Shown one piece after another: positions 42,434-51,076 of a stretch of 64,000 nt of DNA (the stretch's first letter is position 1; each line of letters starts with the position of its first letter). This DNA comes from Pseudomonas sp. MPC6 (GTDB taxonomy: Bacteria > Pseudomonadota > Gammaproteobacteria > Pseudomonadales > Pseudomonadaceae): contig NZ_CP034783.1 in NCBI RefSeq assembly GCF_006094435.1, positions 833,001 to 897,000 of the forward strand, read 5' to 3'. The position numbers and the translations under genes were made by a program. Below the pieces are notes generated by a model that had not been told where the DNA came from, ran no database searches, and saw nothing but the letters and a program-made list of their open reading frames with translations.

Positions 42434-43725
42434 GCGTTGAACCAACCCAATTTGATCACGAACAGAATCGACAGGATCACCAGCGCCGAATTCAATTCAC
42501 GGCCCCGACCGGAGAGCAGCTTGATCGCGGTCCAGGAAATGAAACCGAAGGCGATGCCATTGGCGATGGAATAAGTGAATGGCATGGCCAGGGCGGTGAC
42601 CACGACCGGTGCAGCAACGGTAATGTCGTCCCAGTCTATTTCGGCCAGGCCGGATGTCATCAGTACCGCGACGAACAGCAGGGCAGGTGCCGTGGCGAAC
42701 GCCGGAACGCTGGCGGCCAATGGCGAGAAAAACAACGCCAGCAGGAACAGAATCGCAACCACGACAGCGGTCAGGCCGGTGCGGCCACCGGCACTCACGC
42801 CAGCGGCGGATTCGATGTAGCTGGTCGTCGTTGAAGTCCCCAGCAAGGAACCGGCCATGGCCGCGGTACTGTCGGCGATCAGGGCGCGGCCCATTTTTGG
42901 CATGTGGCCATCCTTGCCCATCAGGCCGGCGCGCTTGGCCACACCGATCAGGGTGCCGGAGTTATCGAACAGATCGACGAACAGGAACGCGAAAATCACA
43001 CTGACCAGACCGATGTCCAGTGCGCCTTTGATGTCCAGTTGCAGGAAGGTCGGCGCCAGCGACGGTGGCATCGACATGACGCCGCCGAACGGGGTAAAGC
43101 CCATCGCAATAGAGGTGATGGTCACCGCCAGGATGCCGATCAGTACGGCGCCGCGAACCTTCAGGGCTTCGAGGGCGACGATCAGGGCAAAGCCCAGGGT
43201 GGCGAGGATCGGTGCCGGTTGCTTGAGGTCGCCGAGGCCGAGCATGGTCGCCGGGTTGCTGACGACGATGCCGGCGTTGTGCAGGGCGATCAGCGCCAGG
43301 AACAGGCCGATACCGGCGGCAATGGCCGAACGCAGGGGCAACGGGATACTGTTGACGATCCATTCACGGATACGGAAGATCGAGAGTAGGAAGAACATCA
43401 CCGCCGAGATGAACACCGCACCCAACGCCACTTGCCAGGTGTGCCCCATGTTCAGGACCACGGTATAGGTGAAGAAGGCGTTCAAGCCCATGCCCGGCGC
43501 GAGGGCGATCGGGTAGTTGGCGATCAGGCCCATCACGGTGGAACCGAAGGCGGCTGCCAGGCAGGTCGCGACGAACACCGCGCCTTTGTCCATGCCGGTC
43601 TCGCCGAGGATGCTCGGGTTGACGAACAGAATGTAGGCCATGGCCAAAAAGGTCGTGAGGCCCGCCAGAATCTCGGTCCGCACGTTGGTGTCATGTGCCT
43701 TGAGTTGAAACAGCCTTTCCAGCAT
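42430..43725 (-). CDS. NCS2-family purine permease (AzgA/PbuG-like)
   Basis: A 431-residue membrane carrier with about 12-14 helices. The opening [20 protein letters not shown] and [20 protein letters not shown] is typical of the adenine/guanine/hypoxanthine group, as are [20 protein letters not shown] and [20 protein letters not shown]. It imports purine bases by proton symport. It is upstream of and overlaps trmA. Confidence 0.9.
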   Translation of the reverse strand: MLERLFQLKAHDTNVRTEILAGLTTFLAMAYILFVNPSILGETGMDKGAVFVATCLAAAFGSTVMGLIANYPIALAPGMGLNAFFTYTVVLNMGHTWQVALGAVFISAVMFFLLSIFRIREWIVNSIPLPLRSAIAAGIGLFLALIALHNAGIVVSNPATMLGLGDLKQPAPILATLGFALIVALEALKVRGAVLIGILAVTITSIAMGFTPFGGVMSMPPSLAPTFLQLDIKGALDIGLVSVIFAFLFVDLFDNSGTLIGVAKRAGLMGKDGHMPKMGRALIADSTAAMAGSLLGTSTTTSYIESAAGVSAGGRTGLTAVVVAILFLLALFFSPLAASVPAFATAPALLFVAVLMTSGLAEIDWDDITVAAPVVVTALAMPFTYSIANGIAFGFISWTAIKLLSGRGRELNSALVILSILFVIKLGWFNA

Positions 43726-43937
43726 GTCTGCTCCCCGTGGCGCGCCAGGCGCCGTGAATGTATCGACTTCAACAGCAAAGCACAGACCACCGCAGGCGCC
43801 CGATAATTTGCTGTAGGTCGGAAAAAGCCGCGCATCATACCAGCAGAGTGGGGTTATTACTGCTTATGGCTGCGATCGTCGTCGAAGTTTTGCGTTAAAG
43901 CCAAGTGAGCCATACTGCGCGCTGGTTTGGGGGGCTT

Positions 43938-44393
43938 ATGTATTGCATGAGAAAAGGGCTGGTTGTCGGATCCGTACTATTGATGGCCCTGTTTGCGGGG
44001 GCGCAAATCGCCTTGGCTGCCTCGGCGCCGCCGTTGAGTCAGGTGAAAGTGCTCAAGGTCGAGTCACCGGGCTGTGGTTTTGAAGACATTGCACAGGGAC
44101 AGGAGCAGACACGCTGCAATCACAGCGGCGCGAACATCCGGGTCTACGTGCTGGAAGTCGGCTACGGTCGTGGCGCGCATGTCGGGCTGGACGGCTTTGC
44201 GGTGAACGGCACCCGGACCCCGATCTGTGCGTTTGATAATGGCAACCTGACCGAATGCACCGTAGGGAAAAAAACGGTCGGCTATTTGTATGTCTTCGAT
44301 CTGGCAGGCAAACAGGAGGGTACGTTCACCTTCAGCAATACCTCGATCAACGCCCCGGGCAACACCCTGTCGACGCAGCTTTACATCAAGTAG
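43938..44393 (+). CDS. Small secreted protein, DUF4879/YolA-like
   Basis: A 151-residue protein with a signal peptide (hydrophobic LVVGSVLLMALFAGAQIALA, cleavage near AASA). The mature part opens PPLSQVKVLKVESPGCGFED and has four cysteines that could form two disulfides. It resembles DUF4879 (YolA-type) proteins; the function is unknown. ATG at 43938 or 43947 are both possible; the upstream frame to 43905 is less likely. It stands alone. Confidence 0.65.
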   Translation: MYCMRKGLVVGSVLLMALFAGAQIALAASAPPLSQVKVLKVESPGCGFEDIAQGQEQTRCNHSGANIRVYVLEVGYGRGAHVGLDGFAVNGTRTPICAFDNGNLTECTVGKKTVGYLYVFDLAGKQEGTFTFSNTSINAPGNTLSTQLYIK

Positions 44394-44459
44394 CTCCAAG
44401 CTCGAACGAGAGCCGGGAAAGCTGACTACGCTTTAAAGATCATTCAGCGGACTGCACCC

Positions 44460-45011
44460 ATGACCTCAAGAGCACTGATTACCCTCGCCGAGGGCATCGA
44501 TGACCTGCAAACAGTGACCCTGATCGATGTGCTGCGCCGTGCCAACGTCGAAGTGGTGGTGGCCAGCATCGAGGGGCGGCGCATGCTCACCTGTGCCCGT
44601 GGCACCCGAGTGACCTCCGATGCGATGCTGGTGGACTTGCTGGCCCAGCCGTTCGATCTGATCGTGCTCCCGGGTGGGGCCGTGGGAGCGCAACATCTGG
44701 CGGCGCATCAACCCTTGCAACAATTGGTCAAGGATCAGGCGGCGGCCGGACGCCTGTTCGCCGGCATCGCCGAGGCCCCGGCGCTCGCACTGCAAACCTT
44801 CGGCGTCCTGCGCCAAAGGCGTATGACCTGCCTGCCATCGGCCAGCCATCAACTGTCGGGTTGCAACTTCGTCGACCAGCCAGTGGTGGTCGACGGCAAC
44901 TGCATCACCGCCCAGGGCTCGGGTGGCGCGCTTGAGTTTGCGCTGACGCTGGTGGAACAACTCTGCGGCAAAGCCACGCGCACGGCGGTGTCGGGGGCGT
45001 TGGTGGTCTAG
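44460..45011 (+). CDS. DJ-1/PfpI-family protein lacking the nucleophilic cysteine
   Basis: A 183-residue YajL/DJ-1-like fold. The conserved glutamate E11 in LAEGIDDLQTVT and the LIVLPGGAVGAQHL loop are kept. In DJ-1 the nucleophile sits in an I-C-A/x-x-P phrase; here it is AGIAEAPALAL with Ala104 at that position. A glyoxalase or deglycase activity that needs this cysteine is therefore unlikely. The protein may be a regulatory or structural paralogue. A gene with the cysteine may exist elsewhere in the genome. Confidence 0.82.
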   Translation: MTSRALITLAEGIDDLQTVTLIDVLRRANVEVVVASIEGRRMLTCARGTRVTSDAMLVDLLAQPFDLIVLPGGAVGAQHLAAHQPLQQLVKDQAAAGRLFAGIAEAPALALQTFGVLRQRRMTCLPSASHQLSGCNFVDQPVVVDGNCITAQGSGGALEFALTLVEQLCGKATRTAVSGALVV

Positions 45012-45017
45012 CGGTTG

Positions 45018-45305
45018 TCAGGCGTGGACGGCAATGGGTTGGATCGCCGGTTGCTCACGATGCTCGGCTTGCCAGAGATCGTAATCGGTTTGGACCCCTA
45101 GCCACATGCGCGCCTTGCCAATCCCGGCCCGCTCCAGACGTACGGCCAGATCCGGACTGATCGGCGCGTGGCCATGCAATACCCGTGATAAATGCGGACG
45201 CGCAAACCCCAAGTGCCGGGCCAGCTCTGTGACGCTGATGCCCAGCTCGGGCAGTATATCTGTCAATAGTGTTTCGCCAGGGTGTGGCGGGTTGTGCATA
45301 GGCAT
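45018..45305 (-). CDS. higA: HigA-family antitoxin
   Basis: A 95-residue XRE-type antitoxin. HPGETLLTDILPELGISVTE (residues 8-27) and ARHLGFARPHLSRVLHGHAP form the helix-turn-helix typical of HigA. It binds the toxin and its own promoter. It is 13 bases downstream of the toxin gene, the usual HigBA order. Confidence 0.9.
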   Translation of the reverse strand: MPMHNPPHPGETLLTDILPELGISVTELARHLGFARPHLSRVLHGHAPISPDLAVRLERAGIGKARMWLGVQTDYDLWQAEHREQPAIQPIAVHA

Positions 45306-45318
45306 GTCCTGCCTCCTG

Positions 45319-45639
45319 TCAGTGGTAGTCCAGATAGTCGACCAGCTCGATATCCGAACCTGAAAAACGAAAAATAACGCGCCAGTTTCCTGAAACGCTC
45401 AGGGACCAGTATTGCGCTAACTCTCGCCTGAGCGGGTGTAATCGCCATCCGGGCAGGTCGAGATCGCCAGGTGCCTGTGCGCGGTCCATGAATTGCAGCG
45501 TTCGAGACAGGCGTTTCGCGTGATTTGAGCGAATGCCACGAGTCGAACCTGTTTCATAATTGCACCTGATCGGCAAATTTGTGCATCGGGTGGTATTCAG
45601 GTATTTCCTGCGCCCATCAATTCCCTTGAACACTCTCAC
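45319..45639 (-). CDS. higB: HigB/RelE-family toxin, N-terminus doubtful
   Basis: The C-terminal part (from ETGSTRGIRSNHAKRLSRTL to FSGSDIELVDYLDYH) is a normal HigB mRNA interferase with WRLHPL and NWRVIFRF. The N-terminus in this frame (GTG at 45639) has no HigB resemblance and contains an odd RRKYLNTTRCTN stretch. In another frame an ATG at 45586 gives MHKFADQVQ, which looks like a HigB start and stops one codon before the good part. A one-base frameshift is therefore likely, and the toxin may be inactive. Confidence 0.6.
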   Translation of the reverse strand: MRVFKGIDGRRKYLNTTRCTNLPIRCNYETGSTRGIRSNHAKRLSRTLQFMDRAQAPGDLDLPGWRLHPLRRELAQYWSLSVSGNWRVIFRFSGSDIELVDYLDYH

Positions 45640-45714
45640 CTTCCCCGAAGTCGTACCCCATATGACGGCGGTTTGCGAAAACGCCGCGAACGTACGACCA
45701 ACCGTGAGGTGTTT

Positions 45715-46248
45715 ATGAGCGCGACCACTCCCGACGCTGCGCAGCCGTCATTCGCCCGTCTCCCGCTGGATCTGACCCTCAATGGTCAACACCGTCAGCT
45801 CGAGGTCCTGCCCTGGACCACATTGCTCGACTTGCTGCGTGAGCAACTGGACCTGGTTGGCACAAAAAAAGGCTGCGACCACGGCCAATGTGGCGCCTGC
45901 ACGGTGCTGTTCAATGGCAAGCGAGTCAACGCCTGCCTGACGCTGGCAGTGATGTGCGATGGTGCCGAGCTGGTCACGGTCGAAGGCCTGGCCGACGGCG
46001 ATGACCTGCATCCGATGCAGCGCGCCTTCATCAAGCATGATGCCTTTCAATGCGGATATTGCACGCCAGGGCAGATTTGCTCCGCAGTGGGACTGGCTAA
46101 TGAAGGGCGGGCGCAGACCTGCGAGCAGATCAAGGAAGGGATGAGCGGTAACCTCTGCCGCTGTGGCGCCTACAACAACATCCGCGATGCCATCGAAGAG
46201 GCGCTTCCCGCTTGCCGCCAGGGTGTCGGTCAAGGAGGTGGCCTATGA
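45715..46248 (+). CDS. Aldehyde oxidoreductase 2Fe-2S subunit, PaoA-like
   Basis: A 177-residue small subunit of a xanthine-oxidase-family enzyme. The plant-type 2Fe-2S set is in CDHGQCGACTVLFNGKRVNA and the second cluster in CGYCTPGQICS and GNLCRCGAY. PaoA of E. coli carries a Tat signal; here the N-terminus (MSATTPDAAQPSFARLP) has no twin arginine, so the enzyme is probably cytoplasmic. GAGG precedes the ATG. The next subunit overlaps by four bases. Confidence 0.9.
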   Translation: MSATTPDAAQPSFARLPLDLTLNGQHRQLEVLPWTTLLDLLREQLDLVGTKKGCDHGQCGACTVLFNGKRVNACLTLAVMCDGAELVTVEGLADGDDLHPMQRAFIKHDAFQCGYCTPGQICSAVGLANEGRAQTCEQIKEGMSGNLCRCGAYNNIRDAIEEALPACRQGVGQGGGL

Positions 46249-47237
46249 ACCCTTTCCACTACAGCAAGCCGGATTCGGTGCAGGATGCCGTGCATCTCGC
46301 AGGTCCCGCTTCGCGTTTCATTGCAGGCGGGACCAATCTGCTGGACCTGATGAAGGAAAACGTTACCCGTCCCGAGCGCCTGATCGATATCACTGGCCTG
46401 CCCCTGCGTGAAGTCGACGAAACGGCCCAGGGTGGATTGATGATCGGCGCCCTGGTCAGCAACGCCGACCTGGCCTGGCACCCCTTGATCGAGCAGCGTT
46501 ACCCGCTGTTGTCCCAGGCCATCCTGGCGGGCGCCTCGCCGCAATTGCGCAATATGGCAAGCGCTGGCGGCAATTTGTTGCAACGCACCCGTTGTTATTA
46601 TTTTTATGACGCCAGCGTGCCGTGCAATAAACGTGAGCCCGGCAGCGGTTGCCCGGCTCGGGACGGTCTGAATCGAATCCACGCCATCTTTGGCGCCAGT
46701 GCGCAGTGTGTCGCCACGCATCCATCGGACATGTGCGTGGCCCTGGCTGCGCTGGAGGCGGTGGTCCATGTGCAGGGTCGTGGCGGTGTGCGCAGCATCG
46801 AATTTGCCGATTTTCACCGTTTGCCCGGCGAGGCTCCGGAACGTGACAACCAACTGGCCGACGATGAGCTGATCACGGCCATTGAACTGCCCGCTGCCGG
46901 TTTCGCCGAGCACAGTCATTACCTGAAGATCCGCGATCGCGCGTCCTATGCCTTTGCACTGGTCTCGGTGGCCGCGGCGCTCGAGATGACCGGGTCCGTC
47001 ATACATGAAGCGCGGCTGGTCCTGGGTGGCGTGGCGCACAAGCCCTGGCGCGACAAGGCCGTCGAAAGCTGGCTGACGGGCAAGGCGCCCAGCCGTGAAA
47101 CCTTCACCGTCGCCGCCGATACCCTGCTGCAAAACGCCGAACCGCTCGAACACAACGCGTTTAAAGTCAAACTGGCGCGGCGGGCCATTGTCCGCGCCCT
47201 GAGCGATGCCGCGCGGGGAGGGCAGCTTGATGAATAA
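46245..47237 (+). CDS. Aldehyde oxidoreductase FAD subunit with 4Fe-4S insert, PaoB-like
   Basis: A 330-residue FAD subunit. The FAD loop FIAGGTNLLDLMKE (about 26-39) and the ASAGGNLLQRTRC phrase are seen. Four cysteines in TRCYYFYDASVPCNKREPGS, the following GC and AQCV match the extra 4Fe-4S cluster known from PaoB. It passes electrons from the molybdenum site to a cytoplasmic acceptor. It overlaps both neighbours (4 and 8 bases). Confidence 0.88.
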   Translation: MNPFHYSKPDSVQDAVHLAGPASRFIAGGTNLLDLMKENVTRPERLIDITGLPLREVDETAQGGLMIGALVSNADLAWHPLIEQRYPLLSQAILAGASPQLRNMASAGGNLLQRTRCYYFYDASVPCNKREPGSGCPARDGLNRIHAIFGASAQCVATHPSDMCVALAALEAVVHVQGRGGVRSIEFADFHRLPGEAPERDNQLADDELITAIELPAAGFAEHSHYLKIRDRASYAFALVSVAAALEMTGSVIHEARLVLGGVAHKPWRDKAVESWLTGKAPSRETFTVAADTLLQNAEPLEHNAFKVKLARRAIVRALSDAARGGQLDE

Positions 47238-49431
47238 TTTCACACAACCCATGGGCCAGCCGCTGGATCGGGTCGACGGCCAACTGAAAGTGACCGGTCA
47301 GGCACGTTATGCCGGCGAGTTTCCCGAGGAAGGCCTGCTTCACGGCAGCGTCGTTTCCAGCACCATCGCCAGGGGGCGGGTAGTGCGGGTTGATGCATCG
47401 AAGGCATTGGCGCTGCCTGGTGTCATCGCGGTCATCGATCACACGAACCGGCCGAAAATCGCCAGTTACGACGAGCCCTACGAGGATGCCGACTCGGCCG
47501 AAGGGTCGCCGTTCCGCCCCTTGTACAACGACCGGGTGCTGTACAGCAGCCAACCGCTGGCGCTGGTGGTCGCCGATAACCTTGAACTGGCGCGCCACGC
47601 CGGTTCACTGGTGGTGATCGAATACGAAACCGAAGCGCATCAGACCGATCTGCTAGAGCTGCAAGGCGAAGCCCGCGAGGCCCCCGCCGAACTGCCCAAA
47701 CCCCGTGGGCATTTTCAGGAGGAATTTGCCGGCGCGGCCATCAGCCTCGACCTGAACTACAGCACGCCGATCGAACATCACAACCCGATGGAGCCGCACG
47801 CCAGCACAGTCCTGTATCAGGCCGATGGCAGTCTGCATATCCACGACAAGACCCAGGGCACGCAAAACTGTCAGTCCTATGTGCAAAAGGTCTTTGGACT
47901 GGAGAAACAGCAAGTCAGAATTTTCGCGGCTTATGTCGGTGGCGCGTTCGGCTCGGGCTTGCGTCCGCAATATCAACTGGTACTGGCGGTCATGGCGGCG
48001 CTGTCGCTCCAGCGCTCGGTACGTGTGACGCTGACACGGCAGCAGATGTTCACTTTCGGCTACCGCCCCCGCACGTTGCAGCGCCTGCAAATAGGGGCGG
48101 CGGCCAATGGTCGTCTGCTGGCGGTCGCCCATACCGCCATCGGCCAGACCTCCAGATTCGAAGATTTCACCGAGCATGTGGTGGAGTGGAGCGGCATGCT
48201 CTATCACTGTGACAACGTGCAGCTGACCTACAAACTACTGCCGCTGGATGTGTTCACGCCCTTGGACATGCGCGCCCCGGGAGCGGCGCTGGGGCTGATC
48301 GGCCTGGAGTGTGCCATGGATGAATTGGCTTGCGCCCTGGCGATCGATCCCTTGCAATTGCGCCTCATCAACTACGCCGAGCGCAATCAGAACGAAGACA
48401 AGCCGTATTCCAGCAAAGAACTGCGCGAGTGTTATGCCCAGGGCGCCAAGCGTTTCGGCTGGGAGCAGCGCAATCCCGAACCCCGCAGCATGCGCCAGGG
48501 CCGGCAGCTGGTGGGCTGGGGCATGGCCGGTGGCGTCTGGGAGGCCATGCAACAGAAGGCCAGTGCCAAAGCCAGCCTCGATCACCATGGCAAACTGACA
48601 GTCAGCAGCGCAACGACAGACATCGGCACCGGCACCTACACCGTGATGACGCAAATCGCCGCGCAGGCGTCAGGCGTTTCGATGAAGGATGTCACCTTTA
48701 TCCTTGGCGACTCCTCATTACCCACTGCGCCGTTGCAGGGAGGATCGTTCACAGTCTCGTCAGTGGGCACTGCGGTGCAGCAAGCCTGCGAAGCTTTAAA
48801 GGAAAAACTACTCGCCGTCGCCCGGCAGACGTCGGCGGCGTTCGCTGGAGTAACCGCTGAACAGGCCGTTTTCGAAGATGGGCAATTGACCTTCGGCGAG
48901 GCGCGGGTGGCATTGGCCGACCTGGCCCGGAACAGCGGGGAAGAGGCGATCGAGGTTCAGGTGGACGCCGAACCCGACAAGAAACGCGAAGCCTATGCCA
49001 CCGCGACTCACTCGGCGGTGTTCGTCGAGGTACTGGTCGACGAAGACCTGGGCGTCGTCAAGGTCAACCGGGTCGTCAGTGCAATCGCCGCAGGCCGGGT
49101 GGTCAATCCGAAAATGGCTCGCAGCCAGATCCTTGGCGGCGTTGTCTGGGGCATCGGCATGGCGTTGCACGAAGAGACACAAACCGACCACGCGCTGGGC
49201 CGCCACATGAACCACAGCCTGGCCGAGTATCACATCCCGGTAAACGCCGACATCGGCGACATTGACCTACTGTTTGTCGAAGAACACGACGAGATCGTCA
49301 ACGCCCTGGGTTCCAAGGGCGTCGGCGAAATCGGCGTCGTCGGGGTGGCGGCAGCCGTGGCCAATGCCATTTATCACGCCACCGGCATACGGGTGCGGGA
49401 TTTCCCGATCACCCTGGACAAGCTGCTTTAG
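47230..49431 (+). CDS. Aldehyde oxidoreductase molybdenum subunit, PaoC-like
   Basis: A 733-residue molybdopterin-cytosine-dinucleotide subunit. The opening GQPLDRVDGQLKVTGQARYA is typical, as are YVGGAFGSGLRPQYQL and the catalytic glutamate in SKGVGEIGVVGV near the C-terminus. The substrate is probably an aromatic or aliphatic aldehyde, or an N-heterocycle. It needs an XdhC/PaoD-type chaperone, which is not in this window. It ends four bases inside the convergent MFS gene. Confidence 0.9.
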   Translation: MNNFTQPMGQPLDRVDGQLKVTGQARYAGEFPEEGLLHGSVVSSTIARGRVVRVDASKALALPGVIAVIDHTNRPKIASYDEPYEDADSAEGSPFRPLYNDRVLYSSQPLALVVADNLELARHAGSLVVIEYETEAHQTDLLELQGEAREAPAELPKPRGHFQEEFAGAAISLDLNYSTPIEHHNPMEPHASTVLYQADGSLHIHDKTQGTQNCQSYVQKVFGLEKQQVRIFAAYVGGAFGSGLRPQYQLVLAVMAALSLQRSVRVTLTRQQMFTFGYRPRTLQRLQIGAAANGRLLAVAHTAIGQTSRFEDFTEHVVEWSGMLYHCDNVQLTYKLLPLDVFTPLDMRAPGAALGLIGLECAMDELACALAIDPLQLRLINYAERNQNEDKPYSSKELRECYAQGAKRFGWEQRNPEPRSMRQGRQLVGWGMAGGVWEAMQQKASAKASLDHHGKLTVSSATTDIGTGTYTVMTQIAAQASGVSMKDVTFILGDSSLPTAPLQGGSFTVSSVGTAVQQACEALKEKLLAVARQTSAAFAGVTAEQAVFEDGQLTFGEARVALADLARNSGEEAIEVQVDAEPDKKREAYATATHSAVFVEVLVDEDLGVVKVNRVVSAIAAGRVVNPKMARSQILGGVVWGIGMALHEETQTDHALGRHMNHSLAEYHIPVNADIGDIDLLFVEEHDEIVNALGSKGVGEIGVVGVAAAVANAIYHATGIRVRDFPITLDKLL

Positions 49432-50666
49432 GCCCGGGCTTCTTCCACCGGCACGTGCATGCGGTCGCGATTGGCCAGGGTCGGGAACAGTTTGATCCAG
49501 ACCCCGGTCACCACCAGCGTGCCGATGCCGCCCATGACCACCGCCGGCACCGTGCCGAACCAATGGGCGGTCAGGCCGGATTCAAACTCGCCCAACTGGT
49601 TCGAGGCCCCGATGAACAGGCCGTTCACGGCGCTGACCCGGCCGCGCATTTCGTCCGGGGTTTCCAGTTGCACGAAGGAGGCACGGATCACCATGCTGAT
49701 CATGTCCGCTGCGCCCAACACCACCAGGACCGCGAGGGAAAACCAGAAGGAGGTCGACAGGCCGAAGGCAATAGTCGCCACGCCGAACACGCCGACGGCG
49801 GTGAACATCACTCGCCCGACCTTGCGATCCACGGAGAACCGCGCCAGCCAGAGCGACATCAGCAACGCCCCCACCGCCGGGGCCGAACGCAACAGGCCCA
49901 GGCCCCAAGGGCCCGTCAACAGAATGTCCTTGGCGAACACGGGCAGCAACGCGGTCGCGCCGCCGAGCAGGACCGCAAACAGATCCAGGGAAATCGCCCC
50001 GAGGATATCCGGACGGCTACGAATGAAGCGGATGCCTGCCAGCAACGAATCCAGGGTGGCCTTGCCCTTGTTCAGCGGTGTCTGCCGGCCGGGCAGGTTG
50101 AGCATCAGCGCACAGGCGATGATGTAGAGGATCACGGTCGGGCCATACACCCAGACACTGCCGAAGGCGTAGAGCAAGCCGCCGAGGGCCGGGGCGACGA
50201 TGGTCGCCGATTGTTGGGCTGACTGGGCGGCGGCGACGGCGCGCGGGAACAGTGCACTGGGCACGATGCTCGGCAGCAGGGCCTGGGTGGTCGGCATTTC
50301 GAAAGAGCGTGCGGCACCCAGCAGGAACGCGAGGATGAAGATCATTTCCCGGGTGACATGGTCGGTCGCACTGCCGATGGCCAGTGACAGGGCTATCAGG
50401 GCTTGCAGGGATTGGCAGATCGCCGCGACCTTGCGCCGGTCATAACGGTCCGCGACATGCCCGGTGTGCAGCATGAACAGCACCCGCGGGGCAAATTCCA
50501 CCAGACCGACCAGGCCCAGGTCGAGCACATTGCCGGTCAACTGATACAGGTTCCAGCCGATGGCCACGGTGAGCATCTGAAAGCCGCTGGCGGTAAAGAC
50601 CCGAGCCAGCCAGAACGCGATGAAAGGGCGGTGATGACGTAACAGCAAGGGGGCTTGGCTGGGCAT
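49428..50666 (-). CDS. MFS transporter, EntS-like exporter type
   Basis: A 412-residue major facilitator with 12 helices. The opening LLLRHHRPFIAFWLARVFTA and RVLFMLHTGHVADRYDRRKV (motif A in the 2-3 loop) match the group that includes EntS and macrolide exporters. It probably exports a small hydrophobic compound or siderophore. Its 3' end overlaps the molybdenum subunit gene by four bases, tail to tail, so there is no room for a terminator between them. Confidence 0.83.
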   Translation of the reverse strand: MPSQAPLLLRHHRPFIAFWLARVFTASGFQMLTVAIGWNLYQLTGNVLDLGLVGLVEFAPRVLFMLHTGHVADRYDRRKVAAICQSLQALIALSLAIGSATDHVTREMIFILAFLLGAARSFEMPTTQALLPSIVPSALFPRAVAAAQSAQQSATIVAPALGGLLYAFGSVWVYGPTVILYIIACALMLNLPGRQTPLNKGKATLDSLLAGIRFIRSRPDILGAISLDLFAVLLGGATALLPVFAKDILLTGPWGLGLLRSAPAVGALLMSLWLARFSVDRKVGRVMFTAVGVFGVATIAFGLSTSFWFSLAVLVVLGAADMISMVIRASFVQLETPDEMRGRVSAVNGLFIGASNQLGEFESGLTAHWFGTVPAVVMGGIGTLVVTGVWIKLFPTLANRDRMHVPVEEARA

Positions 50667-50902
50667 CGGAGGGCAAATCTGAACAGAGGGAAGGGTGAGA
50701 TTATCACCAACCTGTAACCAGAAGTTGCAGCCTTGGGGGATTTAGTTAGCCAGGTACCGATCCAGCAAGGCCCCCTGGCCACAGGACGTCGCACACCCTG
50801 CAAATGTGTTGCGGTTCATGACCAACGCTATGAGGCAACCTGTCACGCGGCAAAAGACCACACCGTCCATCGCCGAAAACCGGACTACTCTTTTACCCAT
50901 GC
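50667..50902. other. Upstream part of the cioAB gap
   Basis: No coding frame or clear repeat is visible; it should contain the MFS promoter and part of the cio control region. Confidence 0.4.
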
Positions 50903-50916
50903 TTGATCCAGATCAA
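50903..50916 (+). promoter_or_regulatory. Perfect Anr/FNR box upstream of cioAB
   Basis: TTGATCCAGATCAA fits the consensus TTGAT-N4-ATCAA exactly, 160 bases before the cioA start. Anr is known to control cioAB in Pseudomonas; repression under low oxygen is the usual sense. Confidence 0.8.
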
Positions 50917-50986
50917 GACCCTTGTGGAATTGATCCGGTGGCCAGTTGGCCAGACTCCCTACGATGTGATGTTTGCAAAAAAAGAA

Positions 50987-51000
50987 CGAATTCGAATTCG
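50987..51000. promoter_or_regulatory. 14-bp palindrome in the cio leader
   Basis: CGAATTCGAATTCG is a perfect palindrome 76 bases before the start. It may bind a regulator or be chance. Confidence 0.25.
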
Positions 51001-51076
51001 CCACACTCCATATCCGTGGGAGCAGTGGGTGCAGGCCGCAGGCCTTCAGCCGGTATCACCTGACAGAGGAAGACTT

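Noticed and set aside
43726..43904. Purine riboswitch before the NCS2 permease
   Set aside because: I could not build a three-stem junction or find a terminator in this short leader.
50903..51076. N-terminal extension of CioA by 58 residues
   Set aside because: The extra residues overlap the Anr box and have no membrane or family character; AGGAAG precedes the ATG at 51077.
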